Positions 7,406 to 15,818 of a stretch of DNA of 64,000 nt are shown piece after piece; positions within the stretch are counted from its first letter, which is position 1, and each line of letters begins with the position of its first letter. Below the pieces are notes generated by a model. It was not told where the DNA came from and did no database searches. It was given only the letters and a program-made list of their open reading frames with translations. This DNA is from Betaproteobacteria bacterium. GTDB lineage: Bacteria > Pseudomonadota > Gammaproteobacteria > Burkholderiales > Rhodocyclaceae. Location: positions 1 through 64,000 of the forward strand of contig JACRAR010000036.1 in NCBI GenBank assembly GCA_016234745.1, given 5' to 3'. The translations under genes were made by a program, and so were the position numbers.

Positions 7406-9526
7406 ATGGCATTAAAAATCGGAATCGACGTCGGCGGCACCTTCACTGATTTGGTCGTGACCCGCGATGGCGCCGAACCCTCCATATACAAGACTTTGTC
7501 GACCCCCTCAGATCCTTCGATCGCTTTTGTCAACGGCCTGACCGACATTGCCGCGAGCATGCAGCCGCCGCTGTCACTGGCTGACTTTGCGGCAACCATC
7601 GACGTGATCGTGCATGGCACCACGGTGACCACCAACGCCACCTTGACGAGTACTGGCGCCAAGTGCGGCCTGCTCACGACGCACGGCGTGCGCGATGCGC
7701 TGGAGATGCGCCGCGGCATCCGCGAAGAGCAGTACAACAACCGCTATACCAATGTCAAACCTTTGGTAGCGCGCTATTTGCGTGCCGGGATCGAGGGCCG
7801 CCTGGACCGCAACGGAACTGAAACCAAGCCGCTCGAACTGGCGCAAGTCAAGCAGACGCTGGAGCTCTTCAAGCGCGAAGGCGTCGAGGCAGTCTCGATC
7901 TGCTTCATGAATTCCTTCGCCAATCCTGCGCATGAGCAGGCCGCGGCCGAATTGGTCCGCAAGGAAATGCCGGGAGCCTATCTCAGCGTCTCCAGCGACA
8001 TTCTCCCCTCGATCCGCTTCTATGAGCGCGTCAGTACCACGGCGCTGAATTCCTATGTGGGGCCGAAGCTCAACCATTATCTCGACCAGCTGGTCGGGCG
8101 CCTCAAGCAGATCGGTTTCCACGGCCTGCTGCTGATCATGCAGTCCAACGGCGGCGTCATCTCGCCCCAACTGGCTCGGGAGAAGGCAGCACTGACGCTG
8201 CTTTCCGGCCCGGCCGGCGGCCCCGGGGCGGGGCTGTTCTACACGCGCGTGCATGGCCAGAACAAATGCATCGTGACCGACATGGGCGGCACCAGCTTCG
8301 AAGCTTCGGTGGCGGTGGATAGCCCGATGATCAAGAACGACGGCGAGATTGCGCGCCACAAGATCGCCCTGCCGATGCTCGACATCCACACCATCGGCGC
8401 GGGTGGCGGCTCGATCGGCTGGCTCGACCAGGGCGGCATGCTGCGCATGGGACCGCAAAGCGCCGGTGCCGATCCCGGTCCGGCCTGCTACATGAAAGGC
8501 GGCAAGCTGCCGACCACCACCGACGCCAATGTCGTGCTCGGCTATCTCGATCCGAATTTCTTCGCCGGCGGCAAGATGAAGCTGGATGTTGCCGCTGCGC
8601 GCCAGGCCATCGAGGAATACATCGCCAAACCGATGGGACTGACGGTTGAACAAGCCGCTGCCGGCATGTACCGTGTGGCTTGCAACAACATGGCTCAGGG
8701 CATCCGCGAAGTCACCATCAAGCGCGGCTTCGACCCGCGCGAGTTTCCCATCATTCCGGCCGGCGGCGCCGGACCGATCCATTCCTGCCTGATCTGCCAG
8801 GAACTCGAAATTCCCTTCCAGATCGTGCCGCGCGAGTCCTCGGTGCTGTGCGCTTTTGGCATGCTGATGAGCGAACTCAAGCACGACTTTGTCCGCACTT
8901 TTGTCTCCCGCCTCGAAACGCTGGCCTGGGACAAGCTTGCCGCAGTGATCGATGAGATGGCGCGCGAGGGTGCGCGCCAACTGGCCGAGGAGCGCATCCC
9001 GGAAGGGCAACGGCGTTTCGAACTCAAGCTCGACTGCCGTTACATAAAGCAGTATCACGAGGTCTCCTTCGTCGTGGCGCGCGATCTCATCGTGCGCAGC
9101 GATGCGGCTGCCATCGCAGGCGCCTTCCACAGCGAACACAACCGCCTCTATGGCTATTCGCTGGAGCAGGAAGGGACGCCGGTGGAGATCATCAATGTGC
9201 GTGTGCAGGCCATCGGGCTGACCGAGCGTCCGGCCTATAGCGAAAAGCCCTGGGCCGGTCCGGACGCCTCCGCCGCACAGAAAGGACAGCGCAAGGTGTA
9301 TATCCCGGAGAGCCAGAGCTTTGCGTCGATTCCCATCTTTGACGGCCACCGTTTGGGTTATGGCAACCACATCACCGGGCCGGCCATCATCGAACAGGAG
9401 ACCACGGCCATTTTTGTCAGCGCATCTTACGACTGCGCGGTCGATGTGTATGGCTCGTTCGCGTTGTACCAGAAGGGGCGCGAGGACCTGGCGCCGGCTT
9501 GCAGGCAAAAGGAGAAATCAGCATGA
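7406..9526 (+). CDS. hydantoinase/oxoprolinase (HyuA) or ketone carboxylase A-type subunit
   Basis: This 706-residue protein has the two-part hydantoinase A fold. The N-terminal HydantA_N region starts with the ATP-binding GIDVGGTFTDLV at residues 5-16, followed by HGTTVTTNA. The ATPase core carries LLSGPAGGPGAG, VTDMGGTSFEASV and IGAGGGSIGWLD. The C-terminal domain follows from about 510. The family includes ATP-dependent N-methylhydantoinase, 5-oxoprolinase, caprolactamase, and acetone and acetophenone carboxylases. The segment GIREEQYNN near residue 105 reminded me of the carboxylase branch, but I cannot decide between branches. It forms a complex with the B subunit, whose start overlaps this stop codon. 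Confidence 0.87.
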   Translation: MALKIGIDVGGTFTDLVVTRDGAEPSIYKTLSTPSDPSIAFVNGLTDIAASMQPPLSLADFAATIDVIVHGTTVTTNATLTSTGAKCGLLTTHGVRDALEMRRGIREEQYNNRYTNVKPLVARYLRAGIEGRLDRNGTETKPLELAQVKQTLELFKREGVEAVSICFMNSFANPAHEQAAAELVRKEMPGAYLSVSSDILPSIRFYERVSTTALNSYVGPKLNHYLDQLVGRLKQIGFHGLLLIMQSNGGVISPQLAREKAALTLLSGPAGGPGAGLFYTRVHGQNKCIVTDMGGTSFEASVAVDSPMIKNDGEIARHKIALPMLDIHTIGAGGGSIGWLDQGGMLRMGPQSAGADPGPACYMKGGKLPTTTDANVVLGYLDPNFFAGGKMKLDVAAARQAIEEYIAKPMGLTVEQAAAGMYRVACNNMAQGIREVTIKRGFDPREFPIIPAGGAGPIHSCLICQELEIPFQIVPRESSVLCAFGMLMSELKHDFVRTFVSRLETLAWDKLAAVIDEMAREGARQLAEERIPEGQRRFELKLDCRYIKQYHEVSFVVARDLIVRSDAAAIAGAFHSEHNRLYGYSLEQEGTPVEIINVRVQAIGLTERPAYSEKPWAGPDASAAQKGQRKVYIPESQSFASIPIFDGHRLGYGNHITGPAIIEQETTAIFVSASYDCAVDVYGSFALYQKGREDLAPACRQKEKSA

Positions 9527-11202
9527 GCACAAAAATCGATCCGATCCTGCTCTCGGTCTACGCCCGCACCTTCAAGGCCATCACCGACGAGATGAGCATC
9601 TCGATGGAGCGCACGACGCGTTCGCCCATCCTCTGCGAGGCCAAGGACTATGTCACCGGCTTGTATGACGCGGAGGGCAACATGCTGGAGCAGACCGAGA
9701 ATCTGCCGATACTGGCCTTCTCACTGGCGCCGGTGTGCAAGTACATCAAGAATTTCTTTGGTGAAGATCTCCATCCGGGCGATGTGATCTTCCACAACGA
9801 TGTCTTCAGCCTGGGCAACCAGAACAACGACGTCGCAGTCTTCAAGCCGATCTTCTTGGAGGACGAGCTGGTTGCCTGGACCGCAGTGAAGGGCCACCAG
9901 GCCGATATCGGCGGCAATGTGCGCGGCGGCTACAACCCGAACGCGGTGGAGGTCTGGCAGGAGGCCCTGCGCATACCGCCGGTCAAGGTGGTGGAAAAGG
10001 GCAAGCTGCGCAAGGATGTGTGGGGGCTGATCTTCGCCAACATCCGCCTTGACATCGTGCAGCACGACATGAAGGCCGAGATGGGCGCCTGCACCGTGGG
10101 CGAGCGGCGTTTCCTGGAACTTCTGGGCAAGTACGGCCTGGCGAGCTATGAGGGACACAAGCAGGCCTTGTTCGATGCGACGCGCAAGATGATGGAGGCC
10201 GAGATCGCACAGATTCCCAACGGCAAGTATTCCGGCGAAGGCTATGTCTATTACGACGGACGCCATGTCGGAACGAAGTTCACCATCCGCGTCGACATCG
10301 AAGTCATGGACAAGCGCATCAAGTTCGATTACTCGCGTACCGATGCGCAGACCAACGGCTTCGTCAATGGCACCTTCACTTCCAGCGCCTCGGCCACCAT
10401 CCTGACCCTGCTGCAGATGGTCAATCCGGATATTCCGCACAACGAGGGCATGGTGCAGCCGATCGAGATCATCATTCCCGAAGGTACCATCCTCAATGCC
10501 GCCTACCCCAAGGCCACCACTTTCGGCAACCACCTCTGCCCGCCCAACGCCGATGCGATCCAGCGCGCCCTGGCGCCGGTGATGCCGGATCGGGTCACGG
10601 CAGGCTGGAACAATCTGCTGTGTTCGCTGACCACGGGCACCGATCCGCAGAAAAACGAACAGTATGTCGATATCGGCTTCATGGGACTGAAGGGCGGTTC
10701 CGGGGCGATGCGCGGCACCGACGGCTACGATCACATCGGCATGATCGACGCTTCGGGCGGCGTGCTCGACCAGGATTACGAAATGTTCGAGCAGCAGACC
10801 CCGCATACGCTGATCAAGCACGAGCTGCTGGCGGATTCGGCCGGTGCCGGCGAATGGCGCGGCGGCCTGGGTGTCGAAACGATATTCGAGATCGGTTCCG
10901 ACAATACCCAACTCGTGACTTTCGGCGACGGCGATTTCGAGCCGGCCTTCGGTCTGTTCGGCGGCGGGGAAGGGGGGCTGAATTTCATTCGCCTCAAATA
11001 TCCGGACGGACAGAGCGTGGTGCCGAAGAACAAGGATTTGCTTACCGGCGTACCCAAGGGAACGGTTTACCACCAGGTGGCCAGCGGCGGCGGGGGCTAT
11101 GGCGACCCGAAGAAGCGCGACCGCAGCTTGCTGGCGGAAGAGATTCGCAACGGCGTGATCTCTGCCGATGCGGCGCGACGTGATTATGGCTTTGAGGCTT
11201 GA
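9523..11202 (+). CDS. hydantoinase B (HyuB) or ketone carboxylase B-type subunit
   Basis: This partner subunit of about 559 residues belongs to the HyuB family. Motifs include 'SMERTTRSPILCEAKDY' near residue 25, the metal-site-like 'HPGDVIFHNDVF' near 80, 'KGHQADIGGNVRGG' near 124 and, near the C-terminus, ASGGGGYGDP. The start is the ATG at 9523, preceded by AAGGAG, which overlaps the HyuA stop (ATGA). An upstream in-frame TTG at 9499 is less likely. HyuA and HyuB together use ATP to open a cyclic amide or carboxylate a ketone. No small third subunit of the acetone carboxylase type lies alongside, which mildly favours the ring-opening branch. Confidence 0.87.
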   Translation: MSTKIDPILLSVYARTFKAITDEMSISMERTTRSPILCEAKDYVTGLYDAEGNMLEQTENLPILAFSLAPVCKYIKNFFGEDLHPGDVIFHNDVFSLGNQNNDVAVFKPIFLEDELVAWTAVKGHQADIGGNVRGGYNPNAVEVWQEALRIPPVKVVEKGKLRKDVWGLIFANIRLDIVQHDMKAEMGACTVGERRFLELLGKYGLASYEGHKQALFDATRKMMEAEIAQIPNGKYSGEGYVYYDGRHVGTKFTIRVDIEVMDKRIKFDYSRTDAQTNGFVNGTFTSSASATILTLLQMVNPDIPHNEGMVQPIEIIIPEGTILNAAYPKATTFGNHLCPPNADAIQRALAPVMPDRVTAGWNNLLCSLTTGTDPQKNEQYVDIGFMGLKGGSGAMRGTDGYDHIGMIDASGGVLDQDYEMFEQQTPHTLIKHELLADSAGAGEWRGGLGVETIFEIGSDNTQLVTFGDGDFEPAFGLFGGGEGGLNFIRLKYPDGQSVVPKNKDLLTGVPKGTVYHQVASGGGGYGDPKKRDRSLLAEEIRNGVISADAARRDYGFEA

Positions 11203-11211
11203 TCGGACTTT

Positions 11212-12345
11212 ATGAACTTCGAACTCAGCGACGAGCAGAAAACCATCCAGGCGACTTTTGCGCGCTTCTGCGATGAGCGCATTGCGCCGCAAGCAGCGGC
11301 TCTGGACGAAGCCAGGGCCTACCCGCGCGCCCTGTTCCAGGAACTGGCCGACCTCGGTTTGTACGGCATGCGCTATCCCGAGGAGGTCGGTGGCAGCGGC
11401 ATGGCCCTGAGCGAGTTCTGCCTGGCCTTGACTGAGGTGGCGCGCGGTTCGCTGTCCCTGGCCGGGGCGGTGGCGATGCAGTCGCTGATGGGCACCAAGT
11501 TTTTGCACATGCTCGGCAACGAGGACATCATCGAGCGCCTCTTCAAACCGGCATTGCGCGGGGAGAAAATCGGCGCCATCTGCATGACCGAACCCAATGC
11601 CGGTTCCGACCTCGGCGGGATTTCCACCGCGGCCAAGAAGGTGGATGGCGGCTATGTCATCAAGGGCCAGAAGACTTGGTGCACCGCCGCGCCTCTCGCC
11701 GATTTCTTCACGGTCTTCGCCCGCGCCGGCGCGGAAAAAAAGCTGACCATCTTTCTCGTCGAGCGCGGCTTCAAGGGGCTCATCGTCGGACGCGAGATCC
11801 ACAAGATGGGCGTATGGGCCCTGCCCACGTCGGAACTGGCCTTCGACGATTGCTTCGTGCCCGACAGCCATCGTCTGTCGAAGGAGGAGGGTGACGGCGA
11901 GCAGCACCTGAAGAAAACCCTGGCGGAGATCCGCATCATCACCGCGGCCATGGGTCTCGGCATAGCGCAGGCCGCGCTGGACGAGGCGGTGCGCTACGCC
12001 GGCGAGCGGCAGCAATTCGGCAAGACTATCAACCGCTACCAGGCGATCCAGATGAAGCTCGCCGAAATGGCCACCGAACTCGAAGCCGCCACCCACCTGG
12101 TGCATTATGCCGCCTGGCTGCGCGATAGCAACCGGCCGCACAACAAGCAGGCGGCCATGGCCAAGCTGTTTGCCACCGAAACCGCGGCATCGATCTGCGA
12201 CCAGGCGGCACGGGTGTTTGCTTCCTACGGCTTCGCCATGGAGTACCCGGTGCAACGCTACCTGCGCGACGTGCGGTTCTTGCTGATCGGCGGCGGCACC
12301 AGCGAAATTCTGAAACTGATTATTGCCAAGGAGATATCTGGGTGA
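11212..12345 (+). CDS. acyl-CoA dehydrogenase with isovaleryl-type active site
   Basis: This 377-residue flavoprotein has the three-domain acyl-CoA dehydrogenase fold, with ICMTEPNAGSDLG near residue 122 and RQQFGKTINRYQAIQ near 266. In most family members the catalytic base lies in 'YEGT'; here the segment is LLIGGGTSEIL, with Gly at 361 in place of Glu. A glutamate at 239 (TLAEIRI) aligns with the alternative base of isovaleryl-CoA and long-chain dehydrogenases. This suggests a branched substrate and FAD-dependent alpha,beta-desaturation, with electrons passing to ETF. It lies 9 bases after HyuB, and its stop overlaps the mutase small subunit start. Confidence 0.9.
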   Translation: MNFELSDEQKTIQATFARFCDERIAPQAAALDEARAYPRALFQELADLGLYGMRYPEEVGGSGMALSEFCLALTEVARGSLSLAGAVAMQSLMGTKFLHMLGNEDIIERLFKPALRGEKIGAICMTEPNAGSDLGGISTAAKKVDGGYVIKGQKTWCTAAPLADFFTVFARAGAEKKLTIFLVERGFKGLIVGREIHKMGVWALPTSELAFDDCFVPDSHRLSKEEGDGEQHLKKTLAEIRIITAAMGLGIAQAALDEAVRYAGERQQFGKTINRYQAIQMKLAEMATELEAATHLVHYAAWLRDSNRPHNKQAAMAKLFATETAASICDQAARVFASYGFAMEYPVQRYLRDVRFLLIGGGTSEILKLIIAKEISG

Positions 12346-12740
12346 GTCACCACATCAAAGTTTTACTGGCCAAGCCCGGCCTCGACGGACACGACCAGGG
12401 CGCCAAGGTCGTGGCGCGTGCCATGATGGATGCGGGCTTCGAAGTCATTTACACCGGCCTGCGCCAGACTCCGGAAGCGGTGGCGCACATGGCACTCGAA
12501 GAAGACGTCGACGTGATATCCCTGTCGAGCCTGGCCGGCTCGCACATCCCTTTTTGCACCAAGCTCAAGCCCCTGCTCGAAGCCAACGGACTGACCGACA
12601 AGCTCTGGGTGATCGGCGGCAACCTGCCGGCGCAAGACCACCAGGCGTTGCGCGAGCTGGGCTTCAAGGGAATTTTCCCGACTGGATCGAAGCTTGACGA
12701 TATTGTTGGCTACATCCGTGCCAACGTGAAGGTCGCTTGA
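12342..12740 (+). CDS. B12-binding small subunit of a split acyl-CoA mutase
   Basis: This 132-residue protein is a stand-alone cobalamin-binding domain. It has the DxHxxG motif at D15-H17-G20 (KPGLDGHDQG), with H17 as the lower axial cobalt ligand, followed by SLSSLAGSH near residue 63 and IGGNLPAQD near 88. It matches the C-terminal domain of methylmalonyl-CoA mutase and the small subunits of isobutyryl-CoA and 2-hydroxyisobutyryl-CoA mutases. The start codon is GTG at 12342, overlapping the dehydrogenase stop by four bases. The catalytic large subunit follows after one base, so the two form one enzyme. Confidence 0.93.
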   Translation: MSHHIKVLLAKPGLDGHDQGAKVVARAMMDAGFEVIYTGLRQTPEAVAHMALEEDVDVISLSSLAGSHIPFCTKLKPLLEANGLTDKLWVIGGNLPAQDHQALRELGFKGIFPTGSKLDDIVGYIRANVKVA

Positions 12741-12741
12741 A

Positions 12742-14355
12742 ATGAACGATAAATCACAAGCCGAGGTCAAGCCCGTCCTCAACGAATCGGGTATCGAGGT
12801 CAAGCCGCTCTACACGGCCGAGGATGTCGAGAAAAGCGGTGGCTACAAGCTGGTCGGCCTGCCCGGCGAATATCCCTTCACGCGCGGCATCCACCGCCTG
12901 ATGTACCGCAAGCAGCCGTGGACCATGCGCCAGTACGCGGGTTTCGGCAATCCGCACGAGACCAATCAGCGCTTCAAGTATCTCATCGCCAACGGCCAGA
13001 CCGGCCTGAATGTGGCGTTCGACCTGCCGACCCAGATCGGCCTCGATTCGGATGATCCATTGGCCGAAGGGGAAGTCGGGCGCGTCGGCATGTCGATCGA
13101 CACCCTGCGCGATTTTGAGGTGGCTTTCGAAGGCATCGATCTCAACAAGATCACCGTTTCGCTCACCATCAACGGTGCGGCGGCGATCCTTATCGCCATG
13201 TACCTGGCGATGGCCGAAAAACGCGGCTACGACATCAAGCAGCTGCGCGGCACGGCGCAGAACGACATCCTCAAGGAATTCATCGGCCGCGGCACCTGGA
13301 TATTTCCAGTGGAGCCTTCGGTGCGGCTGGTCGGCGACACCATCGAGTATTGCGCCGAGCATGCGCCGAAATACAGCCCGGTGTCGGTGTGCGGCTATCA
13401 CATTCGCGAATCGGGAGCGACCCCCGCGCAGGAAATGGCCTATGCCTTCAGCATCGCCAAGGCCTATGCCGACGAAGTCCTCAGGCGTGGCCTGTCGATC
13501 GACGAGTTTGCCGGGAGGCTCTCATACAACTTCAACATTTTCGGCAACATTTTCGAGCAGGTCTGCAAGTTCCGCGCCGGCCGCAGCCTGTGGGCCAAGA
13601 TCATGAAGGAAGAATACCATGCGGAAAAACCCGGTTCGATGTGGCTGCGCATGATCGCCGGCGGTGGCGGTGGCGGATTGACCTTCGAGCAGCCGGAGAT
13701 GAACATCGTGCGCGGCGCTTATTACGCACTGATCAGTGCACTATCCGGCGCCCAGACCATGGCCTTGTGCTCTTACGACGAGGCTTATACCATCCCCACC
13801 GAATACTCGGCACGTATTTCTTTGCGCACCATGCAGATCCTCGCCGATGAAATGGGCATGACCGAGACCGTCGATCCGCTCGCCGGCTCCTTCTATGTCG
13901 AGACCATGACCAACCAGCTGCGCGACAAGATGGTCGAGATCATGGCCGATACGGACGCCCAGGGCGGCATCGTCAAGCTTGTCTCCGAAGGCATCGTGCA
14001 GGCCAAGGTTTCTGCGCAGGCTTACCAGATGCAGCGCGACATCGAGTCGGGCAAGTTCCCCAAGGTCGGCGTCAATCGTCATCGCAACGATCAGCAGGAA
14101 GATCATCCGGTCGAGTTCCATCCGTACAATGAGCAGGACACCCAGCGCCAGATCGCCAATCTCACCCAGGTTCGTGCAGAGCGGGATGCAGGAGCAGTGA
14201 CCAGTGCGCTGGCGAAGGTGGCCGCGGCAGCCAAATTAGGTGCCAATGTCATGCCAGCCATCGTCGAAGCCGTCAAGGCTTATGCCAGCGTCGGCGAAAT
14301 CACCAGGGAAATGGTCAAGGTGTTTGGCCGCTACAAGGAACCTATCCGTTTTTGA
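12742..14355 (+). CDS. acyl-CoA mutase large (catalytic) subunit, methylmalonyl-CoA mutase family
   Basis: This 537-residue TIM-barrel subunit carries out adenosylcobalamin-dependent carbon-skeleton rearrangement of a CoA ester. PFTRGIHRLMY and WTMRQYAGFG bind the CoA end, and GYHIRESG holds the active-site His220. Y65 aligns with Tyr89 and R183 (IGRGTWIFP, 37 residues before H220) with Arg207 of Propionibacterium methylmalonyl-CoA mutase, the pair that holds the free carboxylate. Isobutyryl-CoA mutase has Phe/Gln there and 2-hydroxyisobutyryl-CoA mutase has Ile at the first position. A dicarboxylyl-CoA substrate is therefore likely. No MeaB-type GTPase chaperone is encoded nearby. Confidence 0.92.
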   Translation: MNDKSQAEVKPVLNESGIEVKPLYTAEDVEKSGGYKLVGLPGEYPFTRGIHRLMYRKQPWTMRQYAGFGNPHETNQRFKYLIANGQTGLNVAFDLPTQIGLDSDDPLAEGEVGRVGMSIDTLRDFEVAFEGIDLNKITVSLTINGAAAILIAMYLAMAEKRGYDIKQLRGTAQNDILKEFIGRGTWIFPVEPSVRLVGDTIEYCAEHAPKYSPVSVCGYHIRESGATPAQEMAYAFSIAKAYADEVLRRGLSIDEFAGRLSYNFNIFGNIFEQVCKFRAGRSLWAKIMKEEYHAEKPGSMWLRMIAGGGGGGLTFEQPEMNIVRGAYYALISALSGAQTMALCSYDEAYTIPTEYSARISLRTMQILADEMGMTETVDPLAGSFYVETMTNQLRDKMVEIMADTDAQGGIVKLVSEGIVQAKVSAQAYQMQRDIESGKFPKVGVNRHRNDQQEDHPVEFHPYNEQDTQRQIANLTQVRAERDAGAVTSALAKVAAAAKLGANVMPAIVEAVKAYASVGEITREMVKVFGRYKEPIRF

Positions 14356-14365
14356 GGATTCAAAC

Positions 14366-14422
14366 ATGAACTGGCAATTTTTTATCAATACGAGAATCGA
14401 GAGCGAACCATGCAGGAAATAA
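14366..14422 (+). CDS. possible 18-codon leader ORF before the molybdenum hydroxylase
   Basis: GAGGA, overlapping the mutase stop codon region, is followed 7 bases later by ATG and 18 codons reading MNWQFFINTRIESEPCRK. The stop codon lies inside the FAD-subunit gene, whose start is at 14410. The FAD gene itself has only a weak GAGAG site, so translation of the short frame could deliver ribosomes to it. I recognise no homologue, and a chance frame is quite possible. Confidence 0.25.
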   Translation: MNWQFFINTRIESEPCRK

Positions 14423-15288
14423 CCACCTACCTGGCGCCTCGCCGTTTGGACGAGGCATTGCAGGCGATGGCGGACGGCGCTGCCACGGTGCTCTGCGGCG
14501 GCACGGATCTCGCACCGCAAACCGAGTCCGGCGCGCGCCAATACACGGCGAAACTGCTTAACATTCGCCGCATCGAAGGGCTAGGCGGCATCGAGACCAA
14601 GGGTGACAAGGTTCGCATCGGCGCCGTGACGACCATCAGTGAAATCCGCTGCAACCCCATGCTCGCCGAAATTGCGCCGGTGCTGGTCGAGGCGGCCGAG
14701 CATTTCGCCAGCGAACAGATTCGCAACGCGGCATCGGTGGGCGGCAACCTCTGCAACGCCTCGCCGGCCGGTGACATGATCCCGCCCCTGTTGATACTCG
14801 ACGCTTCGGTCGAACTCGCCTGCTGGCGCGAGGGTGCCGTGCAGACGCGACTGATACCGCTTGAAGGGTTCTTCGTCAGTCCCGGCAAAACCGTCAAACG
14901 ACCGGAAGAGTTGCTGACGGCTGTTGTGTTCGACCGGCCTGCGGCTGATTTCGTCGGTAAGTTCCGCAAGTCCGGTCCGCGTCCCGCGCTTGAAATCTCC
15001 ACCGTTTCGGTGGCCCTCGGCGCTTGTATTGCCGACGGCAGGCTCAGCAATGTGCGTGTCGCCATGGGGTCGGTTGCGCCGACACCCTTGCGCGCCCGCC
15101 ATGTGGAGGCCGCGCTTGAAGGCAAGCCGCTAGATGCTGCAACCTGGGCTGCGACCATCGCCGTGGCAGTTGCCGCGACGGCTGAGGATGCCAAACCCAT
15201 CGATGACGTGCGTGCCAGTGCCTGGTATCGCGGCCATCTCGTTCGTGTGTTCGTTGAAGAGGTGCTCAATGAAGTCCGTGGAAACTGA
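14410..15288 (+). CDS. molybdenum hydroxylase FAD-binding subunit
   Basis: This 292-residue protein is the FAD subunit of a xanthine dehydrogenase/CO dehydrogenase-type molybdenum hydroxylase. It has the two FAD-binding motifs: VLCGGTDLAPQ near residue 30 and ASVGGNLCNASPAGD near 110. The C-terminal CO_deh_flav_C domain runs from about 178. It lacks the extra cysteine-rich [4Fe-4S] insertion of 4-hydroxybenzoyl-CoA reductase beta subunits, so a reductase of that type is disfavoured. It passes electrons from the [2Fe-2S] subunit to an acceptor. Its end overlaps the start of that subunit by 20 bases. Confidence 0.92.
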   Translation: MQEITTYLAPRRLDEALQAMADGAATVLCGGTDLAPQTESGARQYTAKLLNIRRIEGLGGIETKGDKVRIGAVTTISEIRCNPMLAEIAPVLVEAAEHFASEQIRNAASVGGNLCNASPAGDMIPPLLILDASVELACWREGAVQTRLIPLEGFFVSPGKTVKRPEELLTAVVFDRPAADFVGKFRKSGPRPALEISTVSVALGACIADGRLSNVRVAMGSVAPTPLRARHVEAALEGKPLDAATWAATIAVAVAATAEDAKPIDDVRASAWYRGHLVRVFVEEVLNEVRGN

Positions 15289-15760
15289 AATCCGCTTCAA
15301 GCTCAATGGCCGCGAGGTTTGCCTGACCGTGCCGGTCACCATGAAGACCCTGACAATGCTGCGCGACAAGCTCGGCATGACCGGAACCAAGTATGCCTGC
15401 GGCGAGGGAGAGTGCGGCGCGTGCACCATCAAGCTCGACGGCCAGACCGTCAACAGTTGCCTGATGTATGCCGTCGATTGCGATGGACGTGAGCTTGTGA
15501 CCATCGAGGGGCTGCGTACGCCGGAAGGCCTCAACCCGATGCAGCAAGCGTTCGTCGACCACGGTGCCATCCAGTGCGGCTTCTGCATGCCGGGCATGAT
15601 CATGCAGGCCGACACCCTGGTCGAAAACAACCCCAACCTGACGCGGGAAGAAGCGCAACGCGGTCTTGAGGGCAATCTCTGCCGCTGCACCGGCTATACC
15701 AAGGTGCTGGATGCGGTGGACGCCGTGGTCGAAGCGAAGAAGTGCTGCGGCCGCTGCTAA
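15269..15760 (+). CDS. molybdenum hydroxylase [2Fe-2S] subunit
   Basis: This 163-residue protein has both iron-sulfur clusters of the family. The plant-ferredoxin cluster is CGEGECGACTI plus the later NSCL cysteine (about residues 46-68). The second cluster is QCGFC and NLCRCTGY (about 107-145). It relays electrons from the molybdenum site to FAD. I chose the ATG at 15269 because the open frame upstream of it overlaps the FAD gene and does not resemble the family. The C-terminus ends in the unusual cysteine-rich KKCCGRC, whose role is unclear. Confidence 0.93.
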   Translation: MKSVETEIRFKLNGREVCLTVPVTMKTLTMLRDKLGMTGTKYACGEGECGACTIKLDGQTVNSCLMYAVDCDGRELVTIEGLRTPEGLNPMQQAFVDHGAIQCGFCMPGMIMQADTLVENNPNLTREEAQRGLEGNLCRCTGYTKVLDAVDAVVEAKKCCGRC

Positions 15761-15818
15761 GCGCGCGGCATCCTGTACCTTATGCCTCGGGCCACAAACT
15801 CTTAAAGAGAGCCAAGTC

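Noticed and set aside
9499-9522. TTG start that would lengthen HyuB by eight residues
   Set aside because: AAGGAG sits just before the ATG at 9523, which also overlaps the HyuA stop in the usual coupled manner.
9721-12255. Long minus-strand open frame antisense to hyuB and the acyl-CoA dehydrogenase
   Set aside because: Its residues show His/Arg-rich, low-complexity use with no domain pattern, while the plus-strand genes have clear motifs. It is an effect of high GC content.
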